A DNA stretch of 64,000 bases, from assembly GCF_017726655.1 (NCBI RefSeq), contig NZ_CP072308.1:310001-374000 (forward strand), in the 5' to 3' direction. Numbering within the stretch: the first letter of the stretch is position 1; each line of letters starts with the position of its first letter. Below the pieces are notes generated by a model. That model saw only the letters and a program-made list of their open reading frames with translations, did not search any database and was not told where the DNA came from. The translations under genes were made by a program, and so were the position numbers. This DNA is from Agrobacterium tumefaciens. GTDB lineage: Bacteria > Pseudomonadota > Alphaproteobacteria > Rhizobiales > Rhizobiaceae. This document shows, piece after piece, positions 41,468 to 50,721 of the stretch.

Positions 41468-42412
41468 ATGATCGTGGCCGATATCGTGGGATTGCTGTTG
41501 CCATTTTTCGGCCTGATCTTCATCGGTTACGTGGCGGCGCGTATCACGAAGCAGCCGGTCGAGGCGATGGGCTGGCTGAATACCTTCATCATCTACGCGG
41601 CGCTGCCGGCCCTGTTTTTCAAGCTCGTCTCCAAGACGCCGGTGGAAGAGCTGGGGCGGATGGATTTTGTCGCGGCAAGCCTTGCCTGCACCTACGGCGT
41701 TTTCCTCTTGGTGTTTCTGATCAGCCGCTTCGTGCGGAAAAACAGTCTTTCCGAAACCACGATCCAGAGCTTTGCGGCGAGCTACGGCAACATCGGTTAT
41801 ATGGGGCCGGGCATCGCGCTTCTGGCGCTAGGGGAAAAAGCGGCGGTGCCGGTGGCACTGATCGTCTGTCTTGAAAATGCTGCCCACTTCATCGTGGCGC
41901 CAGCGATGATGGCGGTTGCGGGTGGCGACAAGCGCTCGGCGGCAAGGCTTGCCCTGGATGTCGCGCGCAAGGTCATCACCCATCCCTTCATCGTGTCTGT
42001 CGTCGCCGGTTTTCTGGCCGCTTCGTTCTCCTGGCAGCCACCGGAGGCAGTGCAGCGGCTGGTGGATTATCTGGCGCAGTCGGCCGCCCCGTGTGCGCTC
42101 TTCGCCATGGGGGTGACGCTGGCACTGCGGCCGATGAAACGGGTTCCGGTGGAAATCAGCTATATCGTGCCGGCCAAGCTGATCCTGCATCCGCTTGCGG
42201 CTTATCTCGTTCTCTCGTCGCTCGGGCGATTCGAGCCGGTGTGGATTTATTCCGCAGTGCTGCTGGCCGCGCTGCCGACAGCGACGAATGTCTTCGTCAT
42301 CGGTCAGCAATATCACGTCTGGCAGGAGAGGGCGTCGGCCACGATCCTGATCTCGACGGTGCTTTCAGTCTTCACGCTGACGGGCGTGGTTTATTTCATC
42401 CAGCCTTTTTGA
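41468..42412 (+). CDS. AEC-family (auxin efflux carrier-like) transporter
   Basis: The 314-residue membrane protein shows about ten spans and AEC features: an N-terminal IVGLLLPFFGLIFIGYVAAR, the mid region SYGNIGYMGPGIALLALG and the end NVFVIGQQYHVWQERASATI. Substrates of bacterial AEC carriers are mostly organic acids or unknown. The 3' end overlaps the convergent hydroxylase gene by 17 bases. Confidence 0.92.
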   Translation: MIVADIVGLLLPFFGLIFIGYVAARITKQPVEAMGWLNTFIIYAALPALFFKLVSKTPVEELGRMDFVAASLACTYGVFLLVFLISRFVRKNSLSETTIQSFAASYGNIGYMGPGIALLALGEKAAVPVALIVCLENAAHFIVAPAMMAVAGGDKRSAARLALDVARKVITHPFIVSVVAGFLAASFSWQPPEAVQRLVDYLAQSAAPCALFAMGVTLALRPMKRVPVEISYIVPAKLILHPLAAYLVLSSLGRFEPVWIYSAVLLAALPTATNVFVIGQQYHVWQERASATILISTVLSVFTLTGVVYFIQPF

Positions 42413-43604
42413 AGCTGCCGAACAGGAGCGAGGGCAGGGCCTTCAGTCCGCGACCGGGCTCGATGCCCTCGCGCATGACGATGCTCCTGAGTGTGCCGAT
42501 GCCGGAGAGGACATGCAGGCCCGCCGCCCGAGCCATCTGCACCGGCAGAAAATCCGATAGCAGGGATCGGTTGAGAAGATCGACGCTCAGCGTGCGGCTA
42601 TAGACGTCCGCGCGCCGCCTGCGGTCGAAACTGCTGCCGGCGTCTGCGGCAATCAGGCGGTCGGAGACGGCGCCCAGCAGTTCGGTCAGGGCAATAATGT
42701 CGCGAAGGCTGAGGTTCAGCCCCTGCGCGCCGATAGGCGGGAAGCCGTGCGCAGCCTCGCCGATCAGGGCGACACGACCCTTGCCGAAGCGATGCGCGGT
42801 CATGGAGGAGAGCGGCCATGCCTGCACGCTGTCATCGACGGTCACGGTGCCGAGCATCGACTGCATGCGTTCTTCAACCTTAAGGCTCAGCGCATCGAGC
42901 GGTAAGGCGGTCAGTTCTTTCGCCTGCTCCGGCGTGACGACCCAGACGAGGCTGGAGCGATCTCCCGGCAGCGGGACCTGTGTGAAAGGCCCGGTCGGCG
43001 TGTGGAATTCCGTCGAGACATTGCCGTGCGGGCGGGTGTGGCTGAGGTTCAGAACCACGGCAGTCTGCGGATAGGTCCACGACTTGACGCCGATGCCTGC
43101 CGCTTCCCGCACCATCGATTTCCTGCCATCGGCCCCTATCAGAAAATCGGCCGAAACGACCTCATTGTCCCCAAGCGTTACGGAGACGCGGTCATTGCCG
43201 ATATCAATCGTCTCCGCTGTCGTTTCCAGCCGCGTGATATTGTTCTCCTGTTCAACCGCTTCGCTGAGAACGCCGAGCAGCGCTTCATTGGGAATGTTCC
43301 AGCCGAAAGCATCAAGGCCGATTTCGGACGAGCGGAACTGGACCGTCGGCGCACGCAGCAGCCGGTCCGTGCCGTCAATGATCTGCATGGTGGAAAGGCG
43401 AGCCGCCGAAGGGGCGATGCGCTGCCACAGGCCGAGACGATCCATGAATCGGATGGACTGATCCATCAGCGCCGTGGTGCGCTGGTCCCTGCGGCCGCTG
43501 GAGGGAGCGATGAGAACCACATGCCGGCCGGCGCGCGCCAAAGCGATGGCCGCTATCTGGCCCGCAAGGCCCGCACCGGTAATAGCAATATCAAAGTGTC
43601 TCAT
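42396..43604 (-). CDS. UbiH/UbiF-family FAD monooxygenase
   Basis: The 402-residue flavoprotein likely hydroxylates the ubiquinone ring. It has the FAD motif GAGLAGQIAAIALARAG at 10-26 and the motif DFLIGADGRKSMVRE. The second FAD motif is VALIGEAAHGFPPIGAQG: the usual GDxxH aspartate is glutamate here. GQxxN is represented by GAQGLNLSL. The lack of a neighbouring ubi gene leaves the exact ring position open. It converges with the AEC gene. Confidence 0.88.
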   Translation of the reverse strand: MRHFDIAITGAGLAGQIAAIALARAGRHVVLIAPSSGRRDQRTTALMDQSIRFMDRLGLWQRIAPSAARLSTMQIIDGTDRLLRAPTVQFRSSEIGLDAFGWNIPNEALLGVLSEAVEQENNITRLETTAETIDIGNDRVSVTLGDNEVVSADFLIGADGRKSMVREAAGIGVKSWTYPQTAVVLNLSHTRPHGNVSTEFHTPTGPFTQVPLPGDRSSLVWVVTPEQAKELTALPLDALSLKVEERMQSMLGTVTVDDSVQAWPLSSMTAHRFGKGRVALIGEAAHGFPPIGAQGLNLSLRDIIALTELLGAVSDRLIAADAGSSFDRRRRADVYSRTLSVDLLNRSLLSDFLPVQMARAAGLHVLSGIGTLRSIVMREGIEPGRGLKALPSLLFGSFKKAG

Positions 43605-43815
43605 GGTCCTGATCCATTGTTATTTCCGCACCAACATAGTGCCTTTGCCGGGGCAAATCCACATGGGTACGGGAACATGCCATCAAGACGATTCGTTGAT
43701 GGCCGGGCTATATTAGTCTTAGGATAAGCGAAATCAGCCGGTTGCAAAGCGTGGTGAATGGCCGCATACCGGAAGGAACAGGGCGGATGAAAAAAACGGG
43801 GCGCAGACGCTGACC

Positions 43816-44541
43816 ATGAAAATTTTCAACTACAAGCGTGTTCCCTATGCGGAAATCCGCGCCTTTTCCGTTCATATTCTGACGGCATCCGGCTCATTTC
43901 TGGCCTTCCTCGGCGTCGTCGCGGCTTCCGAACACCGCTTCGTGGACATGTTCTGGTGGCTGGGGCTGGCGCTGCTCGTTGATGGCATCGACGGACCCAT
44001 CGCACGCAAGGTGCGGGTCAAGGAAGTACTGCCAAACTGGTCCGGCGATACGCTGGACAATATCATCGACTATGTCACCTATGTGCTCCTGCCCGCCTTT
44101 GCGCTTTACCAGAGTGGCATGATCGGCGAACCCTGGTCGTTTGTGGCGGCCGGCATGATCGTGGTATCGAGCGCCATCTATTATGCCGATATGGGCATGA
44201 AGACCGATGAGTATTTCTTCTCGGGCTTTCCCGTCGTATGGAACATGGTGATCTTTACCCTGTTCGTGATGGATGCCAGCGCGACCACCGCGATGACTGT
44301 CGTGACAGTCTCCGTGTTCCTGACATTCCTGCCGATCAACTTCCTGCACCCGGTGCGGGTGAAGCGGCTGCGGCCGCTTAATCTGTTGGTCGTCGCCATC
44401 TGGTGCGCGCTTGGCGGGTATGCCCTGCTCATGCACTTCCAGACGCCCACCTGGGCGGTCATCGGTTTTGTGGCGAGCGGCATCTACCTCTATTGCATTG
44501 GCGGAATCCTGCAGTTTTTCCCGTCGCTCGGGGCAGAATGA
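43816..44541 (+). CDS. pcs: Phosphatidylcholine synthase
   Basis: The 241-residue membrane enzyme joins CDP-diacylglycerol and choline to make phosphatidylcholine, a route typical of Rhizobiaceae. It has the CDP-alcohol phosphotransferase motif DGIDGPIARKV with the later GDTLDNIIDY aspartates, and about seven spans. An eight-codon ORF with a good ribosome site (MKKTGRRR, 43787-43813) ends two bases before the ATG and may couple translation. It is the most telling host marker in the window. Confidence 0.95.
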   Translation: MKIFNYKRVPYAEIRAFSVHILTASGSFLAFLGVVAASEHRFVDMFWWLGLALLVDGIDGPIARKVRVKEVLPNWSGDTLDNIIDYVTYVLLPAFALYQSGMIGEPWSFVAAGMIVVSSAIYYADMGMKTDEYFFSGFPVVWNMVIFTLFVMDASATTAMTVVTVSVFLTFLPINFLHPVRVKRLRPLNLLVVAIWCALGGYALLMHFQTPTWAVIGFVASGIYLYCIGGILQFFPSLGAE

Positions 44542-44740
44542 TGAAAAGATAAAGCTGTTTATTGTTTGCGCAAATTGCATTTAAGCACCGTCTTTTTCAG
44601 TTGTGCGCAGCAGCAAAACAGTTATCAATACATCATGATGGCGCAGCATTGCATACGACTTGCCGCGCGATTGGGAACAATGACCACGGCCGTTGAAACG
44701 CCTCGCAGAAGGCATGGATGGCTGGTGAGAGAGGGAACTC

Positions 44741-46312
44741 GTGACTGGAACTATGGCGCCAGAGGCCGTGCCTCTCCTGTCGGTTCGCAAGCTGACCAAA
44801 CTTTTCGGCAATTTTGCCGCCTGCAATGGCATTGACCTCGATATCGCGCCGGGTGAAATCCACGCGCTTCTGGGTGAAAACGGCGCCGGCAAATCCACGC
44901 TTGTGAAGATGTTGTTCGGCGTTCTCGCGCCAAGCGAAGGCGAGATCGTGTGGCAGGGCCAGCCGGTATCCGTCGGCTCGCCAAGCGAAGCGCGCCGGCT
45001 CGGCATCGGCATGGTGTTCCAGCACTTCTCACTGTTCGAAGCGCTGACGGTTGCTGAAAATATCGCCCTGTCGCTTGACCCAAAAATTTCATTGAAGGAA
45101 ATCGCCAAGGAAGCCGAGACGTTGTCGCGCGCCTATGGCCTGCCGCTTGATCCATACGCGCATGTGGCCGATCTTTCGGTCGGAGAACGTCAGCGGATCG
45201 AGATCGTCCGCGCCCTGTTGCAGAACCCGCGCCTCATCATCCTCGACGAGCCGACCTCGGTGCTGACGCCGCAGGAAGCCGACAAGCTGTTTCAGACGCT
45301 GGCAAAACTGAAGTCGGAAGGCCGTTCGGTGCTTTATATCAGCCACCGGCTGGAAGAGGTACAGCGCATTTGCGACCGCGCCACGGTCCTGCGCCACGGC
45401 AAGGTGACGGGAGCTTGCGATCCGCGCAAGGAGACGCCGGCGTCGCTGGCGCGTATGATGGTCGGCAGCGATGTCGCCAGCGTCTCGCGGGCGACGGGCG
45501 AAGCGCTCGGCGCGCCGCAGATCGAGGTGATGGGGCTGTCAGTTGCACCGCGCACGCCATTCGCGGTGGCGCTTAAATCGATCTCGATGAATGTTCGCGC
45601 AGGCGAGGTGCTGGCGATTGCCGGTGTGGCCGGCAACGGGCAGGGCGAGCTGTTCGATGCGCTCTCCGGCGAGTATCCTGTCTACAATAATGATGCCATT
45701 CATCTGCGCGGTAAGCCGGTGGGTCGAATCGGCATCAATGGCCGCCGGCTGATGGGCGCGGGCTTCGTGCCGGAGGAACGCCACGGTCACGCTGCCGTTC
45801 CCGGCATGAGCCTTTCCGACAATCTGTTGCTTGCGCGCGCGCGGTCCGACCGCAAGGCATTTCTCGCCGGCGGGTTCCTGCGGGTCATCAGGGGCTCGGT
45901 GATCAAGGCGGCGGCGCGCCGTATTTGCGAAAACATGGATGTGCGCAAGAGCGGCGCTGATCCGCTGGCCGGATCGCTTTCGGGCGGCAATCTGCAGAAA
46001 TTCATCGTCGGGCGCGAGCTCGATCGGCAGCCTTCCGTGCTCGTCGTCAACCAGCCGACCTGGGGTGTGGATGCGGGTGCGGCGAGCCGCATCCGTCAGG
46101 CGCTTGTCGATCTCGCCAAGGCCGGCTCGGCCGTTATCGTCATCAGCCAGGATCTCGATGAAATCTTCGAGGTCGCCACCAATATCGCAGTCATTTCCGA
46201 CGGCAAGCTTTCCGATGTTCATCCGGTGGAGGAGATGACGCTTGAAAAGATCGGCCTATTGATGGGCGGCATTCACACGTCACATTCGGGAGCCGCCCAG
46301 CATGCGCATTGA
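44741..46312 (+). CDS. Nucleoside-type ABC transporter ATP-binding protein
   Basis: The 523-residue protein has two ABC ATPase domains. The first has LLGENGAGKSTLVKMLFG and LSVGERQRIEIVRALLQNP; the second has a degenerate P-loop (GVAGNGQGELFDALSG) but a good LSGGNLQKFIVGREL signature. This pattern matches sugar- or nucleoside-type importers of the BMP group (RbsA/NupA-like). It starts with GTG and overlaps the first permease gene by 11 bases. It is first in a four-gene operon with two permeases and a BMP binding protein. Confidence 0.93.
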   Translation: MTGTMAPEAVPLLSVRKLTKLFGNFAACNGIDLDIAPGEIHALLGENGAGKSTLVKMLFGVLAPSEGEIVWQGQPVSVGSPSEARRLGIGMVFQHFSLFEALTVAENIALSLDPKISLKEIAKEAETLSRAYGLPLDPYAHVADLSVGERQRIEIVRALLQNPRLIILDEPTSVLTPQEADKLFQTLAKLKSEGRSVLYISHRLEEVQRICDRATVLRHGKVTGACDPRKETPASLARMMVGSDVASVSRATGEALGAPQIEVMGLSVAPRTPFAVALKSISMNVRAGEVLAIAGVAGNGQGELFDALSGEYPVYNNDAIHLRGKPVGRIGINGRRLMGAGFVPEERHGHAAVPGMSLSDNLLLARARSDRKAFLAGGFLRVIRGSVIKAAARRICENMDVRKSGADPLAGSLSGGNLQKFIVGRELDRQPSVLVVNQPTWGVDAGAASRIRQALVDLAKAGSAVIVISQDLDEIFEVATNIAVISDGKLSDVHPVEEMTLEKIGLLMGGIHTSHSGAAQHAH

Positions 46313-47393
46313 ACTTGAAAAACGCGCAGGGGTCTCGAAACTTTTCACCCTGCTTTCGCCGCTTCTGGCGCTGGTGCTGACGCTGCTGGTCGGCGCCATC
46401 ATGTTCGCCATGCTTGGCAAAAATCCGGCCCATGCGCTTTATGCCTTTTTCGTCGAGCCGCTGCTGGAAGTGTGGTCGCTGCATGAGCTGGCGATCAAGG
46501 CCGCGCCGCTGATCCTGATCGGCGTTGGTCTTTCCATCTGTTATCGCTCCAACAACTGGAACATCGGCGCGGAAGGGCAATTCACCATCGGCGCGATTAC
46601 CGGCTCCATACTGCCAGTGCTTTATCCCGACTGGCATTCCCCGCTCATCCTGCCGCTGATGATGGTGATGGGCGCTGTCGGGGGCGCGCTTTATGCGGGT
46701 ATTCCGGCGCTGTTGAAGACCAAGTTCAACACCAATGAAATTCTCGTCAGCCTGATGCTGGTCTATGTCGCGCAGTTGTTTCTCGACTGGTTGACGCGCG
46801 GCATCTGGCGCGATCCGGCGGGCTATAATTTTCCGCAGACGAAACCCTTCAACGAAAGCGCCGTGCTGCCGGAAATGCTGGCGTCCGGCCGGGCGCATTG
46901 GGGCTTCGTCTTCGCCATCGTTGCGGCCATCGCGCTGTGGTTCATGATGCGCTACATGCTGAAGGGCTTCGAAGTCACCGTGCTTGGCCAGTCGGCCCGG
47001 GCAGGGCGATTTGCCGGTTTCTCCTCCAGCCGCATGGTGTGGTTTTCACTGCTGCTTTCCGGCGCGCTGGCCGGGCTTGCCGGCATTTCGGAGGCGTCCG
47101 GCTCCATCGGCCACCTCCAGCCCAGCATTTCGCCGGGCTATGGATTTACCGCCATCATCGTCGCCTTTCTTGGCCGCCTCAATCCGCTCGGCATTATCCT
47201 CTCCGGCCTGGTTCTGGCGCTGACCTATCTCGGCGGCGAGGCAGCCCAGCTTTCGATCGGTGTTTCGGACAAGGTCACGCGCGTGTTTCAGGGGCTGATG
47301 CTGTTCTTCGTGCTCTCCTGCGACACGCTGATCTTCTATCGCATCCGTGTCGTTTTTTCCGGCAGGGCGCATCGCAGAGAAGGAGCGGCATGA
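46302..47393 (+). CDS. ABC transporter permease (nucleoside type), first
   Basis: The 363-residue permease has about eight to ten spans and the branched-chain/nucleoside permease pattern: LILIGVGLSICYRSNNWNIG, then GAVGGALYAGIPALLKTKFN and YGFTAIIVAFLGRLNPLGII. It pairs with the second permease to form the channel. It overlaps its neighbours by 11 and four bases. Confidence 0.93.
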   Translation: MRIELEKRAGVSKLFTLLSPLLALVLTLLVGAIMFAMLGKNPAHALYAFFVEPLLEVWSLHELAIKAAPLILIGVGLSICYRSNNWNIGAEGQFTIGAITGSILPVLYPDWHSPLILPLMMVMGAVGGALYAGIPALLKTKFNTNEILVSLMLVYVAQLFLDWLTRGIWRDPAGYNFPQTKPFNESAVLPEMLASGRAHWGFVFAIVAAIALWFMMRYMLKGFEVTVLGQSARAGRFAGFSSSRMVWFSLLLSGALAGLAGISEASGSIGHLQPSISPGYGFTAIIVAFLGRLNPLGIILSGLVLALTYLGGEAAQLSIGVSDKVTRVFQGLMLFFVLSCDTLIFYRIRVVFSGRAHRREGAA

Positions 47394-48313
47394 TGGATAT
47401 GCTTCAGGCCATTCTCCTCACCGTCATCACCGCGGCGACGCCGCTCGTCATAGCCGCCTCCGGCGAGCTGGTGGTGGAGCGCTCGGGCGTGCTCAATCTC
47501 GGCGTCGAGGGCATGATGATCATGGGGGCGGTCTGCGCTTTCGCGACCGCGCATATGACGGGTTCGCCCTATCTCGGCATTCTTGCCGGCATTGCCTCGG
47601 GCGCGGTGTTTTCGCTGCTGTTCGGCTTCCTGACGCTGACGCTGGTGACGAACCAGGTGGCGACGGGCCTTGCGCTGACCATTCTCGGCCTCGGTGTATC
47701 GGGCATGCTGGGCGAAAGCTTCGTTGGCCTGCCCGGCATCAAGCTGCAGCCGATCGTGTTTCCTGTCTTGTCGGAAATACCCTTCATCGGGCCGCTGCTC
47801 TTTCGGCAGGATCTGATCTTCTACCTCTCGATAGCGCTTGTCGCCGGCATAGGCTGGTTCCTGTTCAAGAGCCGTACGGGCCTGAAAATCCGCGCTATCG
47901 GCGACAGCCATGCTTCGGCCCATGCGCTCGGCATCAACGTTATCCGGACCCGCTATCTAACCGTCATGTTCGGCGGTGCGTGTGCCGGTCTTGCTGGCGC
48001 GCAGCTGTCACTCGTCTACACGCCGCAATGGGTGGAAAACATGTCCGCCGGGCGCGGGTGGATCGCACTGGCGCTCGTCGTCTTCGCGTCCTGGCGTCCG
48101 TGGCGTCTGCTGGCTGGCGGTTATCTGTTCGGGGCGGTCACCATCGGACAGCTGCACGCGCAGGCCTTCGGCATCGGCGTGCCGTCGCAGTTGCTTTCGG
48201 CGCTACCTTACCTTGCAACCATTGTCGTGCTGGTCATCATCTCGCATAATCGCCGCACGACGTTGATCAACACACCGGCATCGCTCGGCAAATCCTTCGT
48301 GCCGGACAGGTAA
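47390..48313 (+). CDS. ABC transporter permease (nucleoside type), second
   Basis: The 307-residue permease has the matching half pattern: [20 protein letters not shown] then [16 protein letters not shown], and [20 protein letters not shown]. The ATG at 47390 or 47393 overlaps the previous stop, with aggag upstream. Long in-frame upstream codons are shadows of the first permease. Confidence 0.93.
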   Translation: MMDMLQAILLTVITAATPLVIAASGELVVERSGVLNLGVEGMMIMGAVCAFATAHMTGSPYLGILAGIASGAVFSLLFGFLTLTLVTNQVATGLALTILGLGVSGMLGESFVGLPGIKLQPIVFPVLSEIPFIGPLLFRQDLIFYLSIALVAGIGWFLFKSRTGLKIRAIGDSHASAHALGINVIRTRYLTVMFGGACAGLAGAQLSLVYTPQWVENMSAGRGWIALALVVFASWRPWRLLAGGYLFGAVTIGQLHAQAFGIGVPSQLLSALPYLATIVVLVIISHNRRTTLINTPASLGKSFVPDR

Positions 48314-48347
48314 AAACTATCCAGTCTCCAAACCAACAGGGGTAAAA

Positions 48348-49421
48348 ATGAAAAAACTGGTCATCGCACTTGCCGCTTCCATCGCGGCACTTGGAGGCGT
48401 TGTTTCCTCCGCTGAAGCCGCCGACGCCAAGAAGGTCTGCTTCATCTATGTCGGCAGCCGCACGGATGGCGGCTGGACGCAGGCACATGATATCGGCCGC
48501 GAAGAGTTGCAGAAGCACTTCGGCGACAAGATCGAAACGCCGTTCCTCGAAAGCGTTCCGGAAGGCCCGGATGCCGAACGCGCTATCGAGCGTATGGCCC
48601 GTTCCGGCTGTGAGCTGGTGTTCACCACCTCCTTCGGCTTCATGGACGCCACCGTGAAGGTTGCCCAGAAATTCCCGAAGGTGAAGTTCGAGCATGCCAC
48701 CGGCTTCAAGACGGCTGAGAACGTTGCGACCTACAATTCGCGCTTCTATGAAGGCCGTTACATTCAGGGCCAGATCGCCGCGAAAATGTCGAAAAAGGGC
48801 GTTGCCGGTTACATCGCATCCTTCCCGATCCCGGAAGTGGTGATGGGCATTGACGCCTTCGTTCTCGGCGCACAGTCCGTCAATCCTGAGTTCAAGGTCA
48901 AGGTCGTCTGGGCCAACACATGGTTTGACCCCGGCAAGGAAGCCGATGCCGCCAAGGCGCTGATCGACCAGGGCGTCGACATCCTGACGCAGCACACCGA
49001 CACGACGGCGCCGATGCAGGTTGCAGCCGAGCGCGGCATCAAGGCTTTCGGTCAGGCTTCCGACATGATCAAGGCCGGGCCCGAGACGCAGCTGACGGCG
49101 ATCAAGGATACCTGGGGCGCTTATTACATCAAGCGCACGCAGGCGCTTCTTGACGGCACCTGGAAGTCCGAATCGGTCTGGGACGGCCTGAAGGACGGCA
49201 TCCTGACCATGGCCCCCTACACCAACATGCCCGACGACGTGAAGAAGATGGCTGAGGAAACCGAAGCCAAGATCAAGTCCGGCGAACTGCACCCCTTCAC
49301 CGGCCCGGTGAAGAAGCAGGACGGTTCGGAGTGGCTGAAGGCTGGCGAAAAGGCTGAAGACAAGGTGCTGCTGGGCCTCAACTTCTACGTCGCCGGCGTG
49401 GATGACAAGCTGCCTCAGTAA
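48348..49421 (+). CDS. BMP-family substrate-binding lipoprotein-like protein
   Basis: The 357-residue periplasmic binding protein has a signal peptide (LVIALAASIAALGGVVSSAEA) and the BMP/PnrA pattern KVCFIYVGSRTDGGWTQAHD, TSFGFMDATVKVAQKFPKVK and GVDILTQHTDTTAP. The family captures nucleosides or other small molecules. Its signal lacks a clear lipobox cysteine, so it is probably soluble rather than a lipoprotein. It closes the operon, before a terminator. Confidence 0.93.
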   Translation: MKKLVIALAASIAALGGVVSSAEAADAKKVCFIYVGSRTDGGWTQAHDIGREELQKHFGDKIETPFLESVPEGPDAERAIERMARSGCELVFTTSFGFMDATVKVAQKFPKVKFEHATGFKTAENVATYNSRFYEGRYIQGQIAAKMSKKGVAGYIASFPIPEVVMGIDAFVLGAQSVNPEFKVKVVWANTWFDPGKEADAAKALIDQGVDILTQHTDTTAPMQVAAERGIKAFGQASDMIKAGPETQLTAIKDTWGAYYIKRTQALLDGTWKSESVWDGLKDGILTMAPYTNMPDDVKKMAEETEAKIKSGELHPFTGPVKKQDGSEWLKAGEKAEDKVLLGLNFYVAGVDDKLPQ

Positions 49422-49453
49422 TGACGCGCGTCGCATAGGCCGCATCCGCACGC

Positions 49454-49567
49454 CGTCATCCCGGCTTTCAGCCGGGATCCAGCGCGATCAAGTCCTCATC
49501 GCAATGAGTCTTCTGACGGCGCAGACACGCCGTGGCTGGATGCCGGATCAGGTCTGGCATGACGGGA
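49454..49567. repeat. Palindromic intergenic repeat element
   Basis: The gap after the binding protein gene opens with cgtcatcccggctttcagcc and closes with ggtctggcatgacggg, and these ends pair in inverted orientation. Inside are ggatccagcg-like and ggctggatgccgg segments that also mirror each other. This is the layout of short mosaic repeats found in Rhizobiaceae genomes. A genome copy count would prove it. Confidence 0.6.
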
Positions 49568-49591
49568 GAGAGTAGCGACCACTTCATCAAC

Positions 49592-49630
49592 AAAGGCCGT
49601 GCATGAATTCATGCGCGGCCTTTGTTATTT
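49592..49630 (+). terminator. Terminator of the nucleoside transporter operon
   Basis: aaaggccgtgcatgaatt folds back on catgcgcggccttt, a long GC-rich stem with a small mismatch, followed by gttatttt. It closes the four-gene operon and lies before the GntR gene. Confidence 0.8.
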
Positions 49631-49766
49631 TCACCGGTTTTATTGCTTGAACGAAGTTTGCCTTTGCTTTTCACGCAACTTGATGTTTTTCACTATAATC
49701 TGACTTGAGATATACGCGTCTGGCGCGATTTTTTGAGATCACCAGCCGAACGGAAGGACATGACAT

Positions 49767-50516
49767 TTGCAGCGCGGAATGCTCGATGCAGCGATCGGTT
49801 TTCGAAAGCTGCGGACCAATCATGCACAGGTCGTTCACAAACTCGGTCTGGATATTGTCTCCGGCACCTTCAAAACTGGCGACATTCTTCCCGGTGATGC
49901 CGAGTTGATGGAGCGGCTGAAAGTCTCCCGCACCGTGCTGCGCGAGGCGATGAAGACGCTGACCGCCAAAGGAATGATTTCGCCGAAGGCGCGGATCGGA
50001 ACGCGGGTAACGGAGCGTGACAGCTGGAACATGTTCGACAGCGAAGTGCTGCTCTGGCATTTCGAAGCCGGGGTCAGTGACGAGTTTCTGCTGCATCTCT
50101 ACGATATCCGCCACGCTTTCGAACCCTATGGTGCCGCGCTCGCCGCCGTCAGGGCGAAGGATGCAGACATCACCAGGCTCGCCGCCTATGCCAACGAGAT
50201 GGGAAATACCGCTTATTCCAAGGAGAAACGGGCGCTCGCGGATATGAATTTCCACGTGCTCATCACGGAAATGTCCGGCAACCCGTTCATGCGCACGGTG
50301 GGGTCATTGATCAAGGCGGCGCTCGTTGGCATTTTCCGGATGAGCAACCCGGATACCGATCCAAACGAGATCTCCGATGTCTCCGCCTCCCATCTGAGAC
50401 TTGTCGAGGCATTTCGTCAGCGCGACGAGGTTACGGCGCGGCGCGAGATGGAAAGGCTGATCGAAAACGGTCGCCAGCAGGTGCTGGAGTTCACCGCCCG
50501 CAACCCGCGCAAATAG
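49767..50516 (+). CDS. GntR/FadR-family transcription regulator
   Basis: The 249-residue protein has a winged helix at about 23-88 (KTGDILPGDAELMERLKVSR; LREAMKTLTAKGMIS) and an FCD ligand-binding domain with metal ligands in the pattern DIRHAFEPYGAALAAVRA, FHVLITEMSGNP and VSASHLRLVEAF. It likely controls a sugar or organic acid pathway, maybe the transporter upstream. The start is uncertain: TTG at 49767 or ATG at 49779. Confidence 0.88.
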   Translation: MQRGMLDAAIGFRKLRTNHAQVVHKLGLDIVSGTFKTGDILPGDAELMERLKVSRTVLREAMKTLTAKGMISPKARIGTRVTERDSWNMFDSEVLLWHFEAGVSDEFLLHLYDIRHAFEPYGAALAAVRAKDADITRLAAYANEMGNTAYSKEKRALADMNFHVLITEMSGNPFMRTVGSLIKAALVGIFRMSNPDTDPNEISDVSASHLRLVEAFRQRDEVTARREMERLIENGRQQVLEFTARNPRK

Positions 50517-50721
50517 ATGATTTCGCTCTGGCGTTGATCACGATTGATGAAAATCGGTGCGGAAATTTGGTGCATATTTGCATGGTTTCTTAAGCGGGCC
50601 GCCGCTATAGCAATTCCGGAATGAAATTATCGATGCGTCCGCCTGTCCGCCGGGCGGCGCGAAGTCAAACATATGCCGTCGTCGCGGCTTCCTGCGGTCG
50701 TGACAAGGTGTCGGAGGTCTT

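Noticed and set aside
46898..47389. Long N-terminal extension of the second ABC permease
   Set aside because: It is the first permease read in another frame. The real start overlaps the first permease's stop and has a ribosome site.
48267..49451. A 394-codon open frame on the - strand across the BMP protein gene
   Set aside because: Shadow of a fully supported binding protein gene with signal peptide on the + strand.
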